Shown: positions 10,631-19,500 of the stretch, piece after piece
Numbering within the stretch: the first letter of the stretch is position 1
Layout: every line of letters starts with the position of its first letter
From: Christensenellaceae bacterium
GTDB taxonomy: Bacteria; Bacillota; Clostridia; Christensenellales; Borkfalkiaceae
NCBI GenBank assembly: GCA_948482865.1
Contig: CAOMHR010000001.1
Coordinates: forward strand, 1-45,100
Direction of reading: 5' to 3'
DNA length: 45,100 nucleotides
Program-made: the position numbers and the translations under genes
Notes under the pieces: model-generated
The model's input: the letters and a program-made list of their open reading frames with translations, nothing else
What the model was told of the DNA's origin: nothing
Database searches by the model: none

Positions 10631-10657
10631 GCCGCCCGCGGAGTTTCCGCGGGCGGC
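10631..10657. terminator. Bidirectional intrinsic terminator
   Basis: Perfect 12-bp GC-rich stem GCCGCCCGCGGA/TCCGCGGGCGGC with a 3-nt loop, preceded by five A and followed by ATTATTTTTATT. It sits between the converging ends of the YitT-like gene (10611) and the SGNH hydrolase gene (10671) and can serve both strands. Confidence 0.9.
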
Positions 10658-10670
10658 ATTATTTTTATTA

Positions 10671-11279
10671 TCAGAGCAAATGCTTTCTTATAGCTTTTAT
10701 AGCGGTGTTTGCGATAAGGCGCGAACATCTGTGTGTTGGATGAACACCGTCTTCAGAGTATTCGGTGTAAGGAATACTTTCGACAAGGCCCTGAAACATT
10801 TCGTCATAAGGAACAAACTCGTCCGCATACTCTTCCGCCACGCGGTCGATAATTTTAAGCTCTTCATCAAACAGCTTGCGCATTCTGAGCTTGTCGGGCG
10901 CAGGCAAAAGGAACGGTTCAAGGAATATGACCACTATCCCTTCCTTTTTCAGGCGCGTGAACAGGGTAATGAAATCCTGCTCGAACTTGTCCAAATCCAA
11001 TTCTTTGCCGTCGCTGTACTTGTGCAGAGTATTGTTTATTCCTATCATTATTACAACCGCGTCGGGTTTAAGGTCAATCGCATCTTCGCGCAGACGCACC
11101 AAAAGGTCGCCGAGCTCGTTCCCCGAAACGCCTTTGTTTATAAGTTCGAGATCGGTATCGGGATACAGCGGGCGGAGCTTATCGGAAAGCACTTTAACAA
11201 AACCGTTGCCCAAAGACTTTTCGTCGTTTCTGTCGCGTCCGCTATCTGTAATCGAATCCCCCAAAAATACTATTCTCAT
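10671..11279 (-). CDS. SGNH/GDSL-type hydrolase (esterase/lipase-like)
   Basis: 202 residues from ATG at 11279. The GDSL-type block I (FLGDSITDSGR, nucleophile Ser9 counting from this start), a Gly block (NKGVSGNELGDLL), an Asn block (MIGINN) and the C-terminal D-x-x-H block (DGVHPTH) are all present, so an active SGNH hydrolase fold is well supported. Such enzymes cleave esters, often acetyl groups on sugars; this substrate is unknown. No signal peptide, so probably cytoplasmic. A GTG nine bases upstream overlaps the AAGGAG ribosome site, so the ATG 8 nt after AAGGAG was preferred. Confidence 0.88.
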   Translation of the reverse strand: MRIVFLGDSITDSGRDRNDEKSLGNGFVKVLSDKLRPLYPDTDLELINKGVSGNELGDLLVRLREDAIDLKPDAVVIMIGINNTLHKYSDGKELDLDKFEQDFITLFTRLKKEGIVVIFLEPFLLPAPDKLRMRKLFDEELKIIDRVAEEYADEFVPYDEMFQGLVESIPYTEYSEDGVHPTHRCSRLIANTAIKAIRKHLL

Positions 11280-11335
11280 ATTTCGCACTCCTTAAAATAT
11301 CAACGCCCAACGCACCGATGCTGTTAAGCACAATA

Positions 11336-11365
11336 ATTTTAACATAAATATATAATTTTTTGCAA
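11336..11365 (-). promoter_or_regulatory. Likely promoter for the SGNH hydrolase gene
   Basis: Minus strand: TTGCAA (11365-11360), 18-bp AT-rich spacer, TAAAAT (11341-11336), about 57 nt before the start codon. Confidence 0.45.
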
Positions 11366-11406
11366 GCGCACACGCAAAATTATTTTACTAAAAACTAAAT
11401 AATGCT

Positions 11407-11435
11407 TTGACAAAAAAAATATAATATGTTATATT
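11407..11435 (+). promoter_or_regulatory. Promoter for tRNA-Ser
   Basis: TTGACA at 11407-11412, 17-bp spacer, TATATT at 11430-11435, 13 nt before the tRNA 5' end. Confidence 0.75.
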
Positions 11436-11448
11436 TATTTAGCTTTGA

Positions 11449-11539
11449 GCGGAAGTACCCAAGTGGCTCAAGGGGCTCCCCTGCTAAGGGAGTAGTACGG
11501 GAAACCGTAGCAAGGGTTCAAATCCCTTCTTCCGCGCCA
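11449..11539 (+). tRNA. tRNA-Ser(GCT), CCA encoded
   Basis: Class II tRNA with a long variable arm. Acceptor stem GCGGAAG/CTTCCGC (7 bp), anticodon stem CTCCC/GGGAG around loop CTGCTAA (anticodon GCT, reading AGC/AGU serine codons), variable arm TACGG-GAAA-CCGTA, T arm AAGGG-TTCAAAT-CCCTT, discriminator G and genomic CCA. It is the integration target of the prophage: from T11477 onward its sequence is repeated at the right end of the element. Confidence 0.97.
11477..11531 (+). repeat. attL core (3' part of tRNA-Ser)
   Basis: 55 bp identical to 45046-45100; the base before it differs (C here, G at the right end). It spans the anticodon loop, variable arm and T arm. Integration leaves the full tRNA intact here. 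Confidence 0.93.
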
Positions 11540-11545
11540 AAAACC

Positions 11546-11584
11546 GCCTAAAATCGTTAAAAAACACGGTTTTAGGCTTTTTTT
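11546..11584 (+). terminator. Terminator after tRNA-Ser
   Basis: 11-bp stem GCCTAAAATCG/CGGTTTTAGGC (one wobble pair), 10-nt loop, followed by seven T (11578-11584). It follows the tRNA by 6 nt and lies on the prophage side of the att core, so in the lysogen the tRNA terminator may be phage-supplied. Confidence 0.8.
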
Positions 11585-11659
11585 ATGCCGTTTTTCCATA
11601 TCTACGCAAAATCCATAACTTTTTTTAAGTTTTGTTTGATTTTGTTTGATTTTGTGCTT

Positions 11660-11681
11660 TATTGATACCGCTATTGATACC
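11660..11681 (+). repeat. Left arm-type site pair (TATTGATACC x2)
   Basis: Two direct copies of TATTGATACC, 12 bp apart start to start, 129 bp inside attL. The same pair occurs at 44923-44943 just inside attR. Tyrosine integrases of this type bind short repeated arm sites flanking the core; that role is inferred. A second short repeat, TTTGATTTTG twice in tandem (near 11636-11654), lies between this pair and the core and could bind the excisionase. Confidence 0.7.
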
Positions 11682-11713
11682 GAACTTGTCCTTTATATTA
11701 TATGGTAATATAT

Positions 11714-12646
11714 TTATTCTTTTTCTATCTGTTTTTTTTGTCCTTTATCAGAAAGATTTTCGCACCAAATCAGGAAATTTTTCTGTTCAACGGCTTTGCG
11801 GTTGAGTTCGGCAGTCTCCATCTCGGCGGTGAGTTTATACCCGCCAATCATCCCCACAACCGCGGAGATGAGTATCGTCAGGATTTTTATTATGCACATA
11901 ACCACCGTGCCGAACGTCGGGTTTGAGATTATTTCCAACGCCAAAGAAGCCGATACGCATACGCCTATAAACGCCGTTAACAGATACTGCACCGTACGTA
12001 TCCCTTCGTACTTAGCCGTATTGATTTCCCCGTCCGGCGACACCCGCCTGCCCGTTTTCAGGCTCGCGGACAAATACCGCTCGTCGTATTTCAGCCGCTT
12101 TATGCGCTTTGCCTTTTTTATTATCTTCAACTGGTACTCGGTCAGCCCGAACTCTTCACGCTTTAATTCCAGTTCCTTATCAGAATAACACAGATACTTA
12201 TTCTCGAATTCTTCCAAGCTGACGTTCGCCGAAGACAGTAGGGTTTTTCTTGCAAACTTCAGCTCTTCCCTTTCCCACTCCCGGCAATACCCCGCTTCCC
12301 TGCCGCGCAAGCCTTTTTCTATAATCTCGCTCTCCTGTTGCGCCACAAGCTCGTACGCTTCTTTATGCGCCTTGGTTTCCCTGCCCTTGCGCTTTGCCAC
12401 CGACCGCGACAGGAAGTTTATTGCCACCGTGAATATGTACAGTATTATAGCTTCGTAACCGAAGTCTTTCCAGGACATATCGATATTTACGGAGATATTC
12501 GTCAGGTACAGCATAGCTACCGATACGAATATGATTATCACCGTCGTTACCGTCATTCCGTCCAGAAGACTTGTAAAAGATTTGTTCTTGAATATTCTCT
12601 GCCGCTGCTGCGGTTGAGACTGTTCGGGATTAATAGGTTCAATCAT
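11714..12646 (-). CDS. Phage four-helix membrane protein, last gene of late operon
   Basis: 310 residues; family not recognised. Four predicted membrane segments: ~31-50 and ~63-81 near the N-terminus, then a ~130-residue charged helical cytosolic loop, then ~220-241 and ~247-268, followed by a charged C-terminal tail. The N-terminal ~20 residues are Gln/Pro-rich. The start overlaps the stop of the upstream gene by 8 nt, so translation is coupled. By position (end of the late operon, next to another multi-helix protein) a lysis, ejection or superinfection function is possible, but no holin or endolysin family signature is visible. Confidence 0.7.
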   Translation of the reverse strand: MIEPINPEQSQPQQRQRIFKNKSFTSLLDGMTVTTVIIIFVSVAMLYLTNISVNIDMSWKDFGYEAIILYIFTVAINFLSRSVAKRKGRETKAHKEAYELVAQQESEIIEKGLRGREAGYCREWEREELKFARKTLLSSANVSLEEFENKYLCYSDKELELKREEFGLTEYQLKIIKKAKRIKRLKYDERYLSASLKTGRRVSPDGEINTAKYEGIRTVQYLLTAFIGVCVSASLALEIISNPTFGTVVMCIIKILTILISAVVGMIGGYKLTAEMETAELNRKAVEQKNFLIWCENLSDKGQKKQIEKE

Positions 12647-13097
12647 TGCTGTCTTGCTCCTTTTCTTCTTTCATTTTAAACGCGCCGCTCTTAACGTTCG
12701 CCTTAACGGACTGCTGCCACTTCGCGTACTTGCGGTACTTAGACCAGAACACACAACTCACTATGCTTCCTGCCGCCGCCGCGGCTTCTATCCATAAAAA
12801 CCTGTCCACATACGTCCGGAACAAGTCCAGCATAAAGAACGCCGCAAGCGCGAGAAACACAACAGCGAGAATATTGAACATAGGGAAATGCGCGAAGAAC
12901 GATTTGAATACGCCCATTAAAAAGGGTATAGCGTTTATAACCACTATACCCAAACCTATTGCCGCTTTAAACCCGCCGCTCGCCTTTATGAACGGCAGCA
13001 GGCAGCACGTTACTATCACGAATGGAACGAAGTATGCCGTTACAGCTAATACGAAGTACAGCCATTTCTCTTTTGTAAAGGTCCTGTAATTACTCAT
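12639..13097 (-). CDS. Small multi-spanning phage membrane protein
   Basis: 152 residues with about four hydrophobic segments (~12-35, ~43-63, ~70-92, ~100-117) and a highly charged C-terminal tail (KMKEEKEQDSND). This is compatible with a holin-like topology, but the length is greater than most holins and no family is recognised. Its start overlaps the end of the preceding reading frame by 8 nt and its stop overlaps the next start by 8 nt, so it is part of a tightly coupled late-gene chain. Confidence 0.65.
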   Translation of the reverse strand: MSNYRTFTKEKWLYFVLAVTAYFVPFVIVTCCLLPFIKASGGFKAAIGLGIVVINAIPFLMGVFKSFFAHFPMFNILAVVFLALAAFFMLDLFRTYVDRFLWIEAAAAAGSIVSCVFWSKYRKYAKWQQSVKANVKSGAFKMKEEKEQDSND

Positions 13098-13374
13098 TTT
13101 TAAGCTCCTTTTCCGCCGCGCTCAATTCTTCCACATTGCCCGCAAACCGCGCGTTGTTGCCCAGCAACGCTTTCTGGGCGCGGATTAGCGATACCGTTGC
13201 ATTCGATTGCAAATTAAGCTCTTTTATTACGGGGCTTAGTTTTGTATTGACTATCCTGTCCACTATCCTGTTAAACGTTTTCTTACCTGCAACCGCTATT
13301 ATTATCAGTAACACTGCCGCGAGCGGCGCCGCCCAGACGGGCGCGTATTCCGTCAGCCAGCCTACGAACTTATC
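13090..13374 (-). CDS. Membrane/coiled-coil segment in frame after an amber codon; second half of 13375-13683 or separate small protein
   Basis: Open frame immediately following the TAG at 13377-13375 and in the same frame as the gene before it. It begins DKFVGWLTEYAPVWAAPLAAVLLIIIAVAG (in two parts: an amphipathic stretch, then a ~17-residue membrane helix) and ends in a ~60-residue charged helical region. There is no ATG and no good ribosome site between the TAG and the membrane helix; only CTG (13356) and GTG (13314) are available, and the GTG would begin inside the helix. This makes an interrupted or recoded single protein more likely than an independent gene. Confidence 0.5.
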   Translation of the reverse strand, partial: DKFVGWLTEYAPVWAAPLAAVLLIIIAVAGKKTFNRIVDRIVNTKLSPVIKELNLQSNATVSLIRAQKALLGNNARFAGNVEELSAAEKELKNE

Positions 13375-13683
13375 CTAGCCCGTCTTGTGTTCTTCGGGAA
13401 GTTTGTCGCCGAACGCTAACAGATAGCCTTCTATACTGCCCCACTGTTCTATTATAGCGTTATAGTACAACTCATACTCTGCGCCGTATCTCGATTTAAG
13501 ATACTCTACAAACTGCACCGCGACGCCGTCTATGCCGTTCTCCGGAGCTTCTGTTTCTTCCGTCTGTACGGGCGGCAACGTTTCCGCCTGCGTCTCCGCG
13601 TTTACCGTAAAGCCTGCACCCGTGCCTACAAAAATTATTATTGCCGACACTATCACCGTGAAAGCCAATTTCAGTTTATTCAT
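13375..13683 (-). CDS. Small exported phage protein ending at an amber codon
   Basis: 102 residues: Lys-containing N-terminus and hydrophobic core (TVIVSAIIIFVGTGAGF), a plausible signal peptide or anchor, then an acidic Glu/Pro/Thr linker (residues ~32-50) and a soluble ~50-residue domain. It ends at TAG (13377-13375), and the reading frame then continues open for 94 codons. RBS AGGAG is 9 nt before ATG; the start overlaps the upstream stop by 8 nt. With the downstream frame it would make a ~197-residue protein with signal, soluble domain, membrane helix and coiled coil. Function unknown; the position among tail-fibre and membrane genes suggests a role at the cell envelope. Confidence 0.6.
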   Translation of the reverse strand: MNKLKLAFTVIVSAIIIFVGTGAGFTVNAETQAETLPPVQTEETEAPENGIDGVAVQFVEYLKSRYGAEYELYYNAIIEQWGSIEGYLLAFGDKLPEEHKTG

Positions 13684-14233
13684 TGTTTTCTTCTCCTTTT
13701 AAATTTGTTATTTGTTCTTCCGTGAACCCGAATTCTTTTATAAAGTCTTCTTCCGTCCCGCCGCCGAGATACACGTTGTCCTTGTAGTCCTTATACGCAA
13801 ACCTTACAAGCGCGGCAACATTCCGCTCCGTGCGGGATATGCACCGTTCCGTGTCCTGTCTGTATTCCGCGAATGATTTTTTAAGCGCATACAACTCAGT
13901 CTTTAACTCAGCTATTTCTGGTGTCGCCGATAACGTCCCGTCCGCTTCTTTCAACAACAAAGGCTCTATCTTATAGACCTTTATAAGCACACCTTTCAGG
14001 TAATGCTTTACTTCCGCGTTCAGCTCTCCCGCTACAAGTCCGTCCAAGGTTAACGCACCGTCACGCGGCAACAGTTTTTTATACTGCTTACCGTTGTTCT
14101 CCGCTATAATATAGAACTCGCCGTTTACGTTCGGCAATTCAACTTTAAACTCTAAACTATTGTCCGTAACCATACAGGGCGATACGTCGCCGTACCGCCC
14201 TGTTCCGTTGGTTCTCAATTCTATCGTTCTCAT
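13676..14233 (-). CDS. Phage baseplate/receptor-region accessory protein, coiled-coil C-terminus
   Basis: 185 residues, not recognised. The N-terminal ~75 residues are beta-rich (MRTIELRTNGTGRYG..., FKVELPNVNGEFYIIAENNG), like small domains found on tail tips. Residues ~100-145 are a charged helix (EIAELKTELYALKKSFAEYRQ), and the C-terminus contains a UBA-like short helical motif (EEDFIKEFGFTEEQITNLK). It overlaps the upstream gene by 4 nt (ATGA) and the downstream gene by 8 nt. It probably belongs to the adsorption apparatus, by position only. Confidence 0.6.
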   Translation of the reverse strand: MRTIELRTNGTGRYGDVSPCMVTDNSLEFKVELPNVNGEFYIIAENNGKQYKKLLPRDGALTLDGLVAGELNAEVKHYLKGVLIKVYKIEPLLLKEADGTLSATPEIAELKTELYALKKSFAEYRQDTERCISRTERNVAALVRFAYKDYKDNVYLGGGTEEDFIKEFGFTEEQITNLKGEENNE

Positions 14234-14571
14234 TCCAACACCGCCCTTGGTTCTTTGCCTTCAAGTATCCTGAGTTCGTTTATTATCTCCGCCGCACGCG
14301 CTTTCTTTGCTGAGTAGTCGCCGCGCACTATCCCAAAACTTTCCTGCTCTATATCTTCCTTAATTCCCAAAAGCTCCGCTTTAAGAGCTGAATGACGTTG
14401 CTTATTTATTTCATCTTCGTCCGTCAGGACCTTTTTAAGAATACGCCCTTTGACCCGCGTTTCAGTTTTACCGCAAACAGAAATTTCTTCCGTCGCTTCA
14501 TACACGGTCTCGTAATAGTAATCAGGCTTTTCAATTTCTTCCGTGTTTAAATTCATTTCGTTATTTTCCAT
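14230..14571 (-). CDS. Small acidic phage protein between baseplate genes
   Basis: 113 residues, very acidic N-terminus (MENNEMNLNTEEIEKPDYYYET), then a charged helical region. Not recognised. Tail-region neighbours and 4-nt overlaps with the downstream gene suggest a structural or assembly accessory. A resemblance to XkdX-like small tail proteins was considered, but the sequence does not show it clearly. Confidence 0.55.
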   Translation of the reverse strand: MENNEMNLNTEEIEKPDYYYETVYEATEEISVCGKTETRVKGRILKKVLTDEDEINKQRHSALKAELLGIKEDIEQESFGIVRGDYSAKKARAAEIINELRILEGKEPRAVLE

Positions 14572-14573
14572 AA

Positions 14574-16268
14574 TTATAATCTCCTGTAAACGTGTAATAC
14601 CGTGCCGTTGCCGGTTGTAACCGTGCCTTTATCTTCCCAGTCGCCGCCGATTAATTCGGCGGGGTTTTCATTGGTTGCGGTTATAAATAACGGAACTTCC
14701 TTTTCCCGTACTATCCCGCCGTTATACCGTTCGTACGGATATGCGCCGCCGCCTTTCTGCACCATTAAATCAGACACTGTGAAATTTGCCGTAACGCCCG
14801 TTGTCCCGACAACTATTAAAGCGTATTCGTCCGTGGCAGTGAACGACGCCATCCAGCTCTGCGATAACTGTTCGTATGAATCGCCGTATTTGTTGTTGTA
14901 ATTATCGGGATAGGTACCGTTTATATCCGGACCTGACGACGGCAGTATATATATCCCGCCAAACCCTGCAATGACGTTATTGCCGCTTTTCGTGTAGGAA
15001 CCGGACCAGCTATATCTTTCACCCGGCGTTGTTTTGGCTACCGCCATAACTTTAAGGTTCAGCGACGTCGTAACCGACGCGAGAACCGGTTTAGCCAGAT
15101 TCAAGCCCTTATCCCGCTCTTCACGCAGCCACTGCTCGCCGCTTTGGTCAAGCGTATGTATAGGCTGGCTGGCTATAACTTTTTCCGTATACGGCGCAGA
15201 TAATTTATACTGCACGTACACCGGATTTTCCGCCAGCCATTCCCTGAATTCCTGCAAATTTATCTTATCGCTGTAAATTCGGATATTGCCGTTACTCTGA
15301 ACCGTTAAGTTGGGTATTGTAGACGTCCAGGAATTTGCCGCGGATGAGTAGAGATTTGACGTTATATCCTGCGTCGGCAAATGTATATTCTCGCAATCGT
15401 ACCACGCCAGCCCGCCGCCGCTCGGATAGCCGTTTCTCGTTCGGATATCCGCGTTGGTTATCTTCAAATATCCCGTTTGCCGCGTAACCGTAACGCTGCC
15501 GTCCCCGTTGTCCGACGCGCTGTCGTACGCGCCGAGATTGTAAAGGTTTTTAATTACCTTGAAATCGGTAGGGTGTCTGTGTAAACCGTCCGCATATGTG
15601 TTAGAATTTCCAATATCCGCTTCACCGTCCATAAGCGGTAACGCCGTGCTTTTCGGCGGTACTTCGTCAGGCGAAGGCTTGCCGCTGTCCGTCCAGCCGC
15701 TCTCTTCATAGGTCCAGATATTGCCGCCCGCTATATACGCGTATGAATGCAACACCGCCGTGTGATACGCCGATTTCAACGCTTCTGCGCTTGTGAACAC
15801 CCCGACAAACAACGTTAAATTCTTAATATCCTGCGACAGTACCGAAAGGTTTTCCAGTATCTGGTCATAAATATCCGCGCTCGGCTCGTCAGGCAGGATT
15901 TCGGGTACGCCGCGACCCACAGTGAAACTTGTCGCGCTCGAAGCCACAACTTTGCCCGCACCCGAGTAAAAGTAAAACTGCGCCGTGACCGTACCGTAAT
16001 ACTGCGTTATTTCATTCGGCAGCGAAAACTGCCAGCCCGCGTACGGTTTACCCGTCTCCTTGTTTATTGCGCCCGTTATCTCTGCCGCCTGAGTCATAAG
16101 ATAACGTTCCGTATACACGCCGTTCGGCAGTCTGAACGCCACCGCTACGTTAAGGTTTACTGCAAACGGCGCTATAAGATAAATGTTGTTCACGTCCGCC
16201 GAACCCTGATACACCGGCGACGGGTACGAGTTTATAACCGTCCCGTCATTGTCTGCAAAAAATATCAT
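14574..16268 (-). CDS. BppU-like baseplate upper / receptor-binding protein
   Basis: 564 residues. The N-terminal ~120 residues (FADNDGTVINSYPSPVYQGS..., FRLPNGVYTERYLMT..., WQFSLPNEITQYYGTVTAQFYFY) fit the N-terminal domain of phage baseplate upper protein BppU, which attaches receptor-binding proteins to the baseplate. A helical segment follows (SADIYDQILENLSVLSQDIKNLT). Residues ~230-560 are beta-rich and resemble carbohydrate-binding or tail-fibre domains (NLYNLGAYDSASDNGDGSVTV, SYTKSGNN, LIVVGTTGVTANFTVSDLMV). It probably determines host adsorption. RBS present; it follows the 93-residue gene closely. Confidence 0.75.
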   Translation of the reverse strand: MIFFADNDGTVINSYPSPVYQGSADVNNIYLIAPFAVNLNVAVAFRLPNGVYTERYLMTQAAEITGAINKETGKPYAGWQFSLPNEITQYYGTVTAQFYFYSGAGKVVASSATSFTVGRGVPEILPDEPSADIYDQILENLSVLSQDIKNLTLFVGVFTSAEALKSAYHTAVLHSYAYIAGGNIWTYEESGWTDSGKPSPDEVPPKSTALPLMDGEADIGNSNTYADGLHRHPTDFKVIKNLYNLGAYDSASDNGDGSVTVTRQTGYLKITNADIRTRNGYPSGGGLAWYDCENIHLPTQDITSNLYSSAANSWTSTIPNLTVQSNGNIRIYSDKINLQEFREWLAENPVYVQYKLSAPYTEKVIASQPIHTLDQSGEQWLREERDKGLNLAKPVLASVTTSLNLKVMAVAKTTPGERYSWSGSYTKSGNNVIAGFGGIYILPSSGPDINGTYPDNYNNKYGDSYEQLSQSWMASFTATDEYALIVVGTTGVTANFTVSDLMVQKGGGAYPYERYNGGIVREKEVPLFITATNENPAELIGGDWEDKGTVTTGNGTVLHVYRRL

Positions 16269-16278
16269 ATTTATCTCC

Positions 16279-16560
16279 TTAATCCTTTGCGGGCTGGATG
16301 CCCGTTATTTTAATGTACTCTTCATACAGAGACTGTACGTGGTTGAGTTCGTCTGAAATCTTTTCTTTCGTTGCCAACTCCAACTCGTCCAGAAACGGCG
16401 ACAACTTTTCATAATCGTCCATTCCCGCACACTTGTCCCGCACTTCGTCTATAATCTTCAATTGCTGATTATAGCCTTCTACGGCTTCCGATTCTTTCTT
16501 CTCATTAGACATCAGCACTCCGAATAAATCATACAAGACTTTCTGTTGTTCTTCGCTCAT
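16279..16560 (-). CDS. Small helical phage protein between hub and BppU genes
   Basis: 93 residues, almost entirely helical and acidic, with one Cys. Family not recognised. It starts 2 nt after the hub gene stop and is followed by the BppU-like gene, so it belongs to the tail/baseplate translation chain. Chaperone or linker roles are guesses. Confidence 0.6.
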   Translation of the reverse strand: MSEEQQKVLYDLFGVLMSNEKKESEAVEGYNQQLKIIDEVRDKCAGMDDYEKLSPFLDELELATKEKISDELNHVQSLYEEYIKITGIQPAKD

Positions 16561-16562
16561 TA

Positions 16563-19500
16563 TTATCTCCTTTCTTTCCAGACCGTTTTGTCAAAAATTT
16601 CACGCTTTTTGGTAAAATAAACCGGCGTGAACGCCTGTCCCGCCGTTACTTCTATATTCTGTCCTATAAGCAAATCACCGCCATAATACTGCGTTTGCTC
16701 ATACTTCTCTCCCGTTTCGTCTTCCACCGTTTCCGTTTTCGTGTACTGCGGCGTTACTATCGCCCAGCTCTTTCCGCTCGCAGGGAAGTTCTCCGCATTT
16801 AGCTCCCAACACCCGTCGGCTAAATCCCCGCTCTTCAACGCCGCCGACGGCAAGTCCGAAAGTTTTACGTCTTCAAACGCTTCCACGTGGTCCGTAAACT
16901 TGTTAAGCTCGGTGGGGAATACGTACAGCCGCGCTTCGGCAAGCCGCGCGTCCGTGCCGCGTACCGCGGGATTGTACGACGCCAATGCCGAACCTATTAT
17001 CATATTTTCAAGGTTGGTTACAAAGTCTATCTGGAAATTTATCTGCAACGCTTCGCGGTTGTCCTTACGCAATACGTACGGCGTTTGTCCTATGGTTGAC
17101 ACAAACCCCGACGACGCTGCGGGAACACTGCCGCCCGGCAGCTTTTCTCCCACTTGCTGATAATTCTCAGGCGTTATATCCGGTCCTTTCGGCTGTAAAT
17201 CAAAATGGTAATAATACACCCTGCCATAATAATCCGTGTAGCTGTAACTGTTCTGGAAATATCCGCTGACGTTACCTTCAAACGCATTTTCCACGTATTC
17301 CGACGTCGCGCCTGCCGAATAGTTATCCTGATACTTCCAGCTGAACGATATCGAGTTACCGAACGCAGAAGATATTACCGGCAGGTTTACAGCGCCGCCC
17401 GCGCTATTGCCCTGATAGGTTGTACCCCAGGCGCACACGTTTGTTATGCGCCCCAAACCCGATACAGGACTTTCAATCCCCTGGAAAAAGGTCAGTCCTA
17501 CCCAGAACAGGAAAGCGTCGTTTATAAGACAGTCCGTATCCGCCAATTCCTTTTCACCGATTACTATGTACTCGTGGTACAGCGTATTCCGTTCCACCGC
17601 CTGCGTCTGCGATATTTCCGAATACCGCTTGACGGATGATATGCCTATGTACGACGACAGCCTGTTGAAGTCCTTAGACAGCCCTATCGTGCATTTGATT
17701 ACTGTCGGCAGAAATTCAACCGCAACGGCGGATATGTAATAGTCCTTGTCGAACATCTGCCCTGCCTTGGGTATCTGGCTTAAATTAGACAAAAAGTATG
17801 TCAGTGACAGCTCTATATTGCCCAGCCTTGCCACCGCGCCCTTTAAATTCTCGCCGTAATATCGGCTCTCTATCACGTTCGACTGCTGGTTGTAAATTAA
17901 TGCGGCGGGACGGCTGAAGTCCTTATAATACGCCTTTGTCTGCCCCACTCGCGCGTTGTAGAACGGCGTATACGTTACGCGGAAAGCCATTGCCGGATAA
18001 TCTGTCGGAATTATTGCCGTCTTATTGCTTGCTTGGCTTATGATGTTTACGATTGCGTATTTTTCAAACGCTTGCAGCACTGGCTTTTCCAACTTAAAAT
18101 TAAGACCACCGATATTTTTACTGCCCTGAGCGTAATATATTCCGTACGCCTTGGAATAAGGCTGTGCATCAGAGTATGACTTTAACAGCGTATCATACAC
18201 CGACTTTTCAAACAGCCATTGCGTTATATCTAACGATTTCATTTCCCCGCCGTCCGCGTACACGTATTCCAGCTTGTCCACGCTGTATATCGGGTACTGC
18301 GTAGGGATTATCATATTACCTTCTTCGATTCGCACGTACATATTTTCCGTGCGCAGCGTCTTTGCGCCGTCCGCATACGGCTCTACCATCACCCCGCTGT
18401 ATTTATCTAACTGATTCACAAGGTTTTCCGCATTGCTGTCCAAATAAGATGTATAATTCTCAATAACGTGCTGTACGCTTTTAGTGATGTACGGCATATA
18501 TTTAATGTTGCTCTTATCCTGACTTGCGTACATATCGTAGCTTACTTCGTAATACCACTCGTCCCCGTCTTTCTTCGGCGTAAGGCGCGGCTCGCCGTGG
18601 ATTACCTTGCCTATTGCCTGCAAACATTCCCTTAACGTCTGTTTGGTGAACGACATTTCGGGCGAAAGTATCTTATTAAACCGCGCAGCCTGTCCCGCCC
18701 CGTCTTCACCTTCGGGGATTATCTTCCCATCCCCACTCATTCCGTTCAGCCTGAACCGCGGCTTTTCGCCCTTACGCAGCGGTTCCGCCAAATCCAGCGT
18801 GCGGTTTATCACGTCCGTTATTGTCCACTTTTTAAGGGGAACAGGGTTTTCAGTTGTTGCTATGGTGTAAGAGAAATCGTAATATGTAGTGCTACTAATT
18901 CCAGATGAACCAGTATAAGTAATTGTGTATGTACCTAACTGGTCAAGAATTAAAGTTTTTGTATAAGTATGTTTATCATCATATTCTTCTGTTGTCCCGT
19001 CTGGATAAGTAATCTTAATTTTATCTGGCTCGATACCATAATTAAATCCACCATTTAGCACGGTTACCGTGAGAATCTGTAATGAAGTCCCCAAAGGTAC
19101 CGGAGATTTATAATAATCATACATCCTTGTATGCTCATCACGTTGTGGTGCTAATGTTCCAATGGGGGAAACATACTCACCTATATCATCACCGTAAACA
19201 CGCATTACGTTTGTAAATGTCAAAGTATCAACGGCATAACATTCTGCGATTTTAGTCACTTCGATTAAATATAAATCGTGATTGTAATATCCAGAACCTA
19301 TGGGGGACTCTACCGCAGAATCGTTCGCAATAATATAACGCTTTGTTTGCTCCCTTACACGTTCAGATATTTTATGTACTCCCGTCTTCCAATAAATCTC
19401 GTTTGTAAGCTGTATTTCAACAGGCGTAAGCGGTTCAAAATTCTTCTTTTTAACGTGCCTTATTGCCAAATGACACTCGTCTAATCGCTCATCCAAAAAG

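Noticed and set aside
10620..11327. Long plus-strand reading frame of 235 codons.
   Set aside because: It is antisense to the SGNH hydrolase, whose catalytic blocks are clear, and it runs through the terminator hairpin. No ribosome site.
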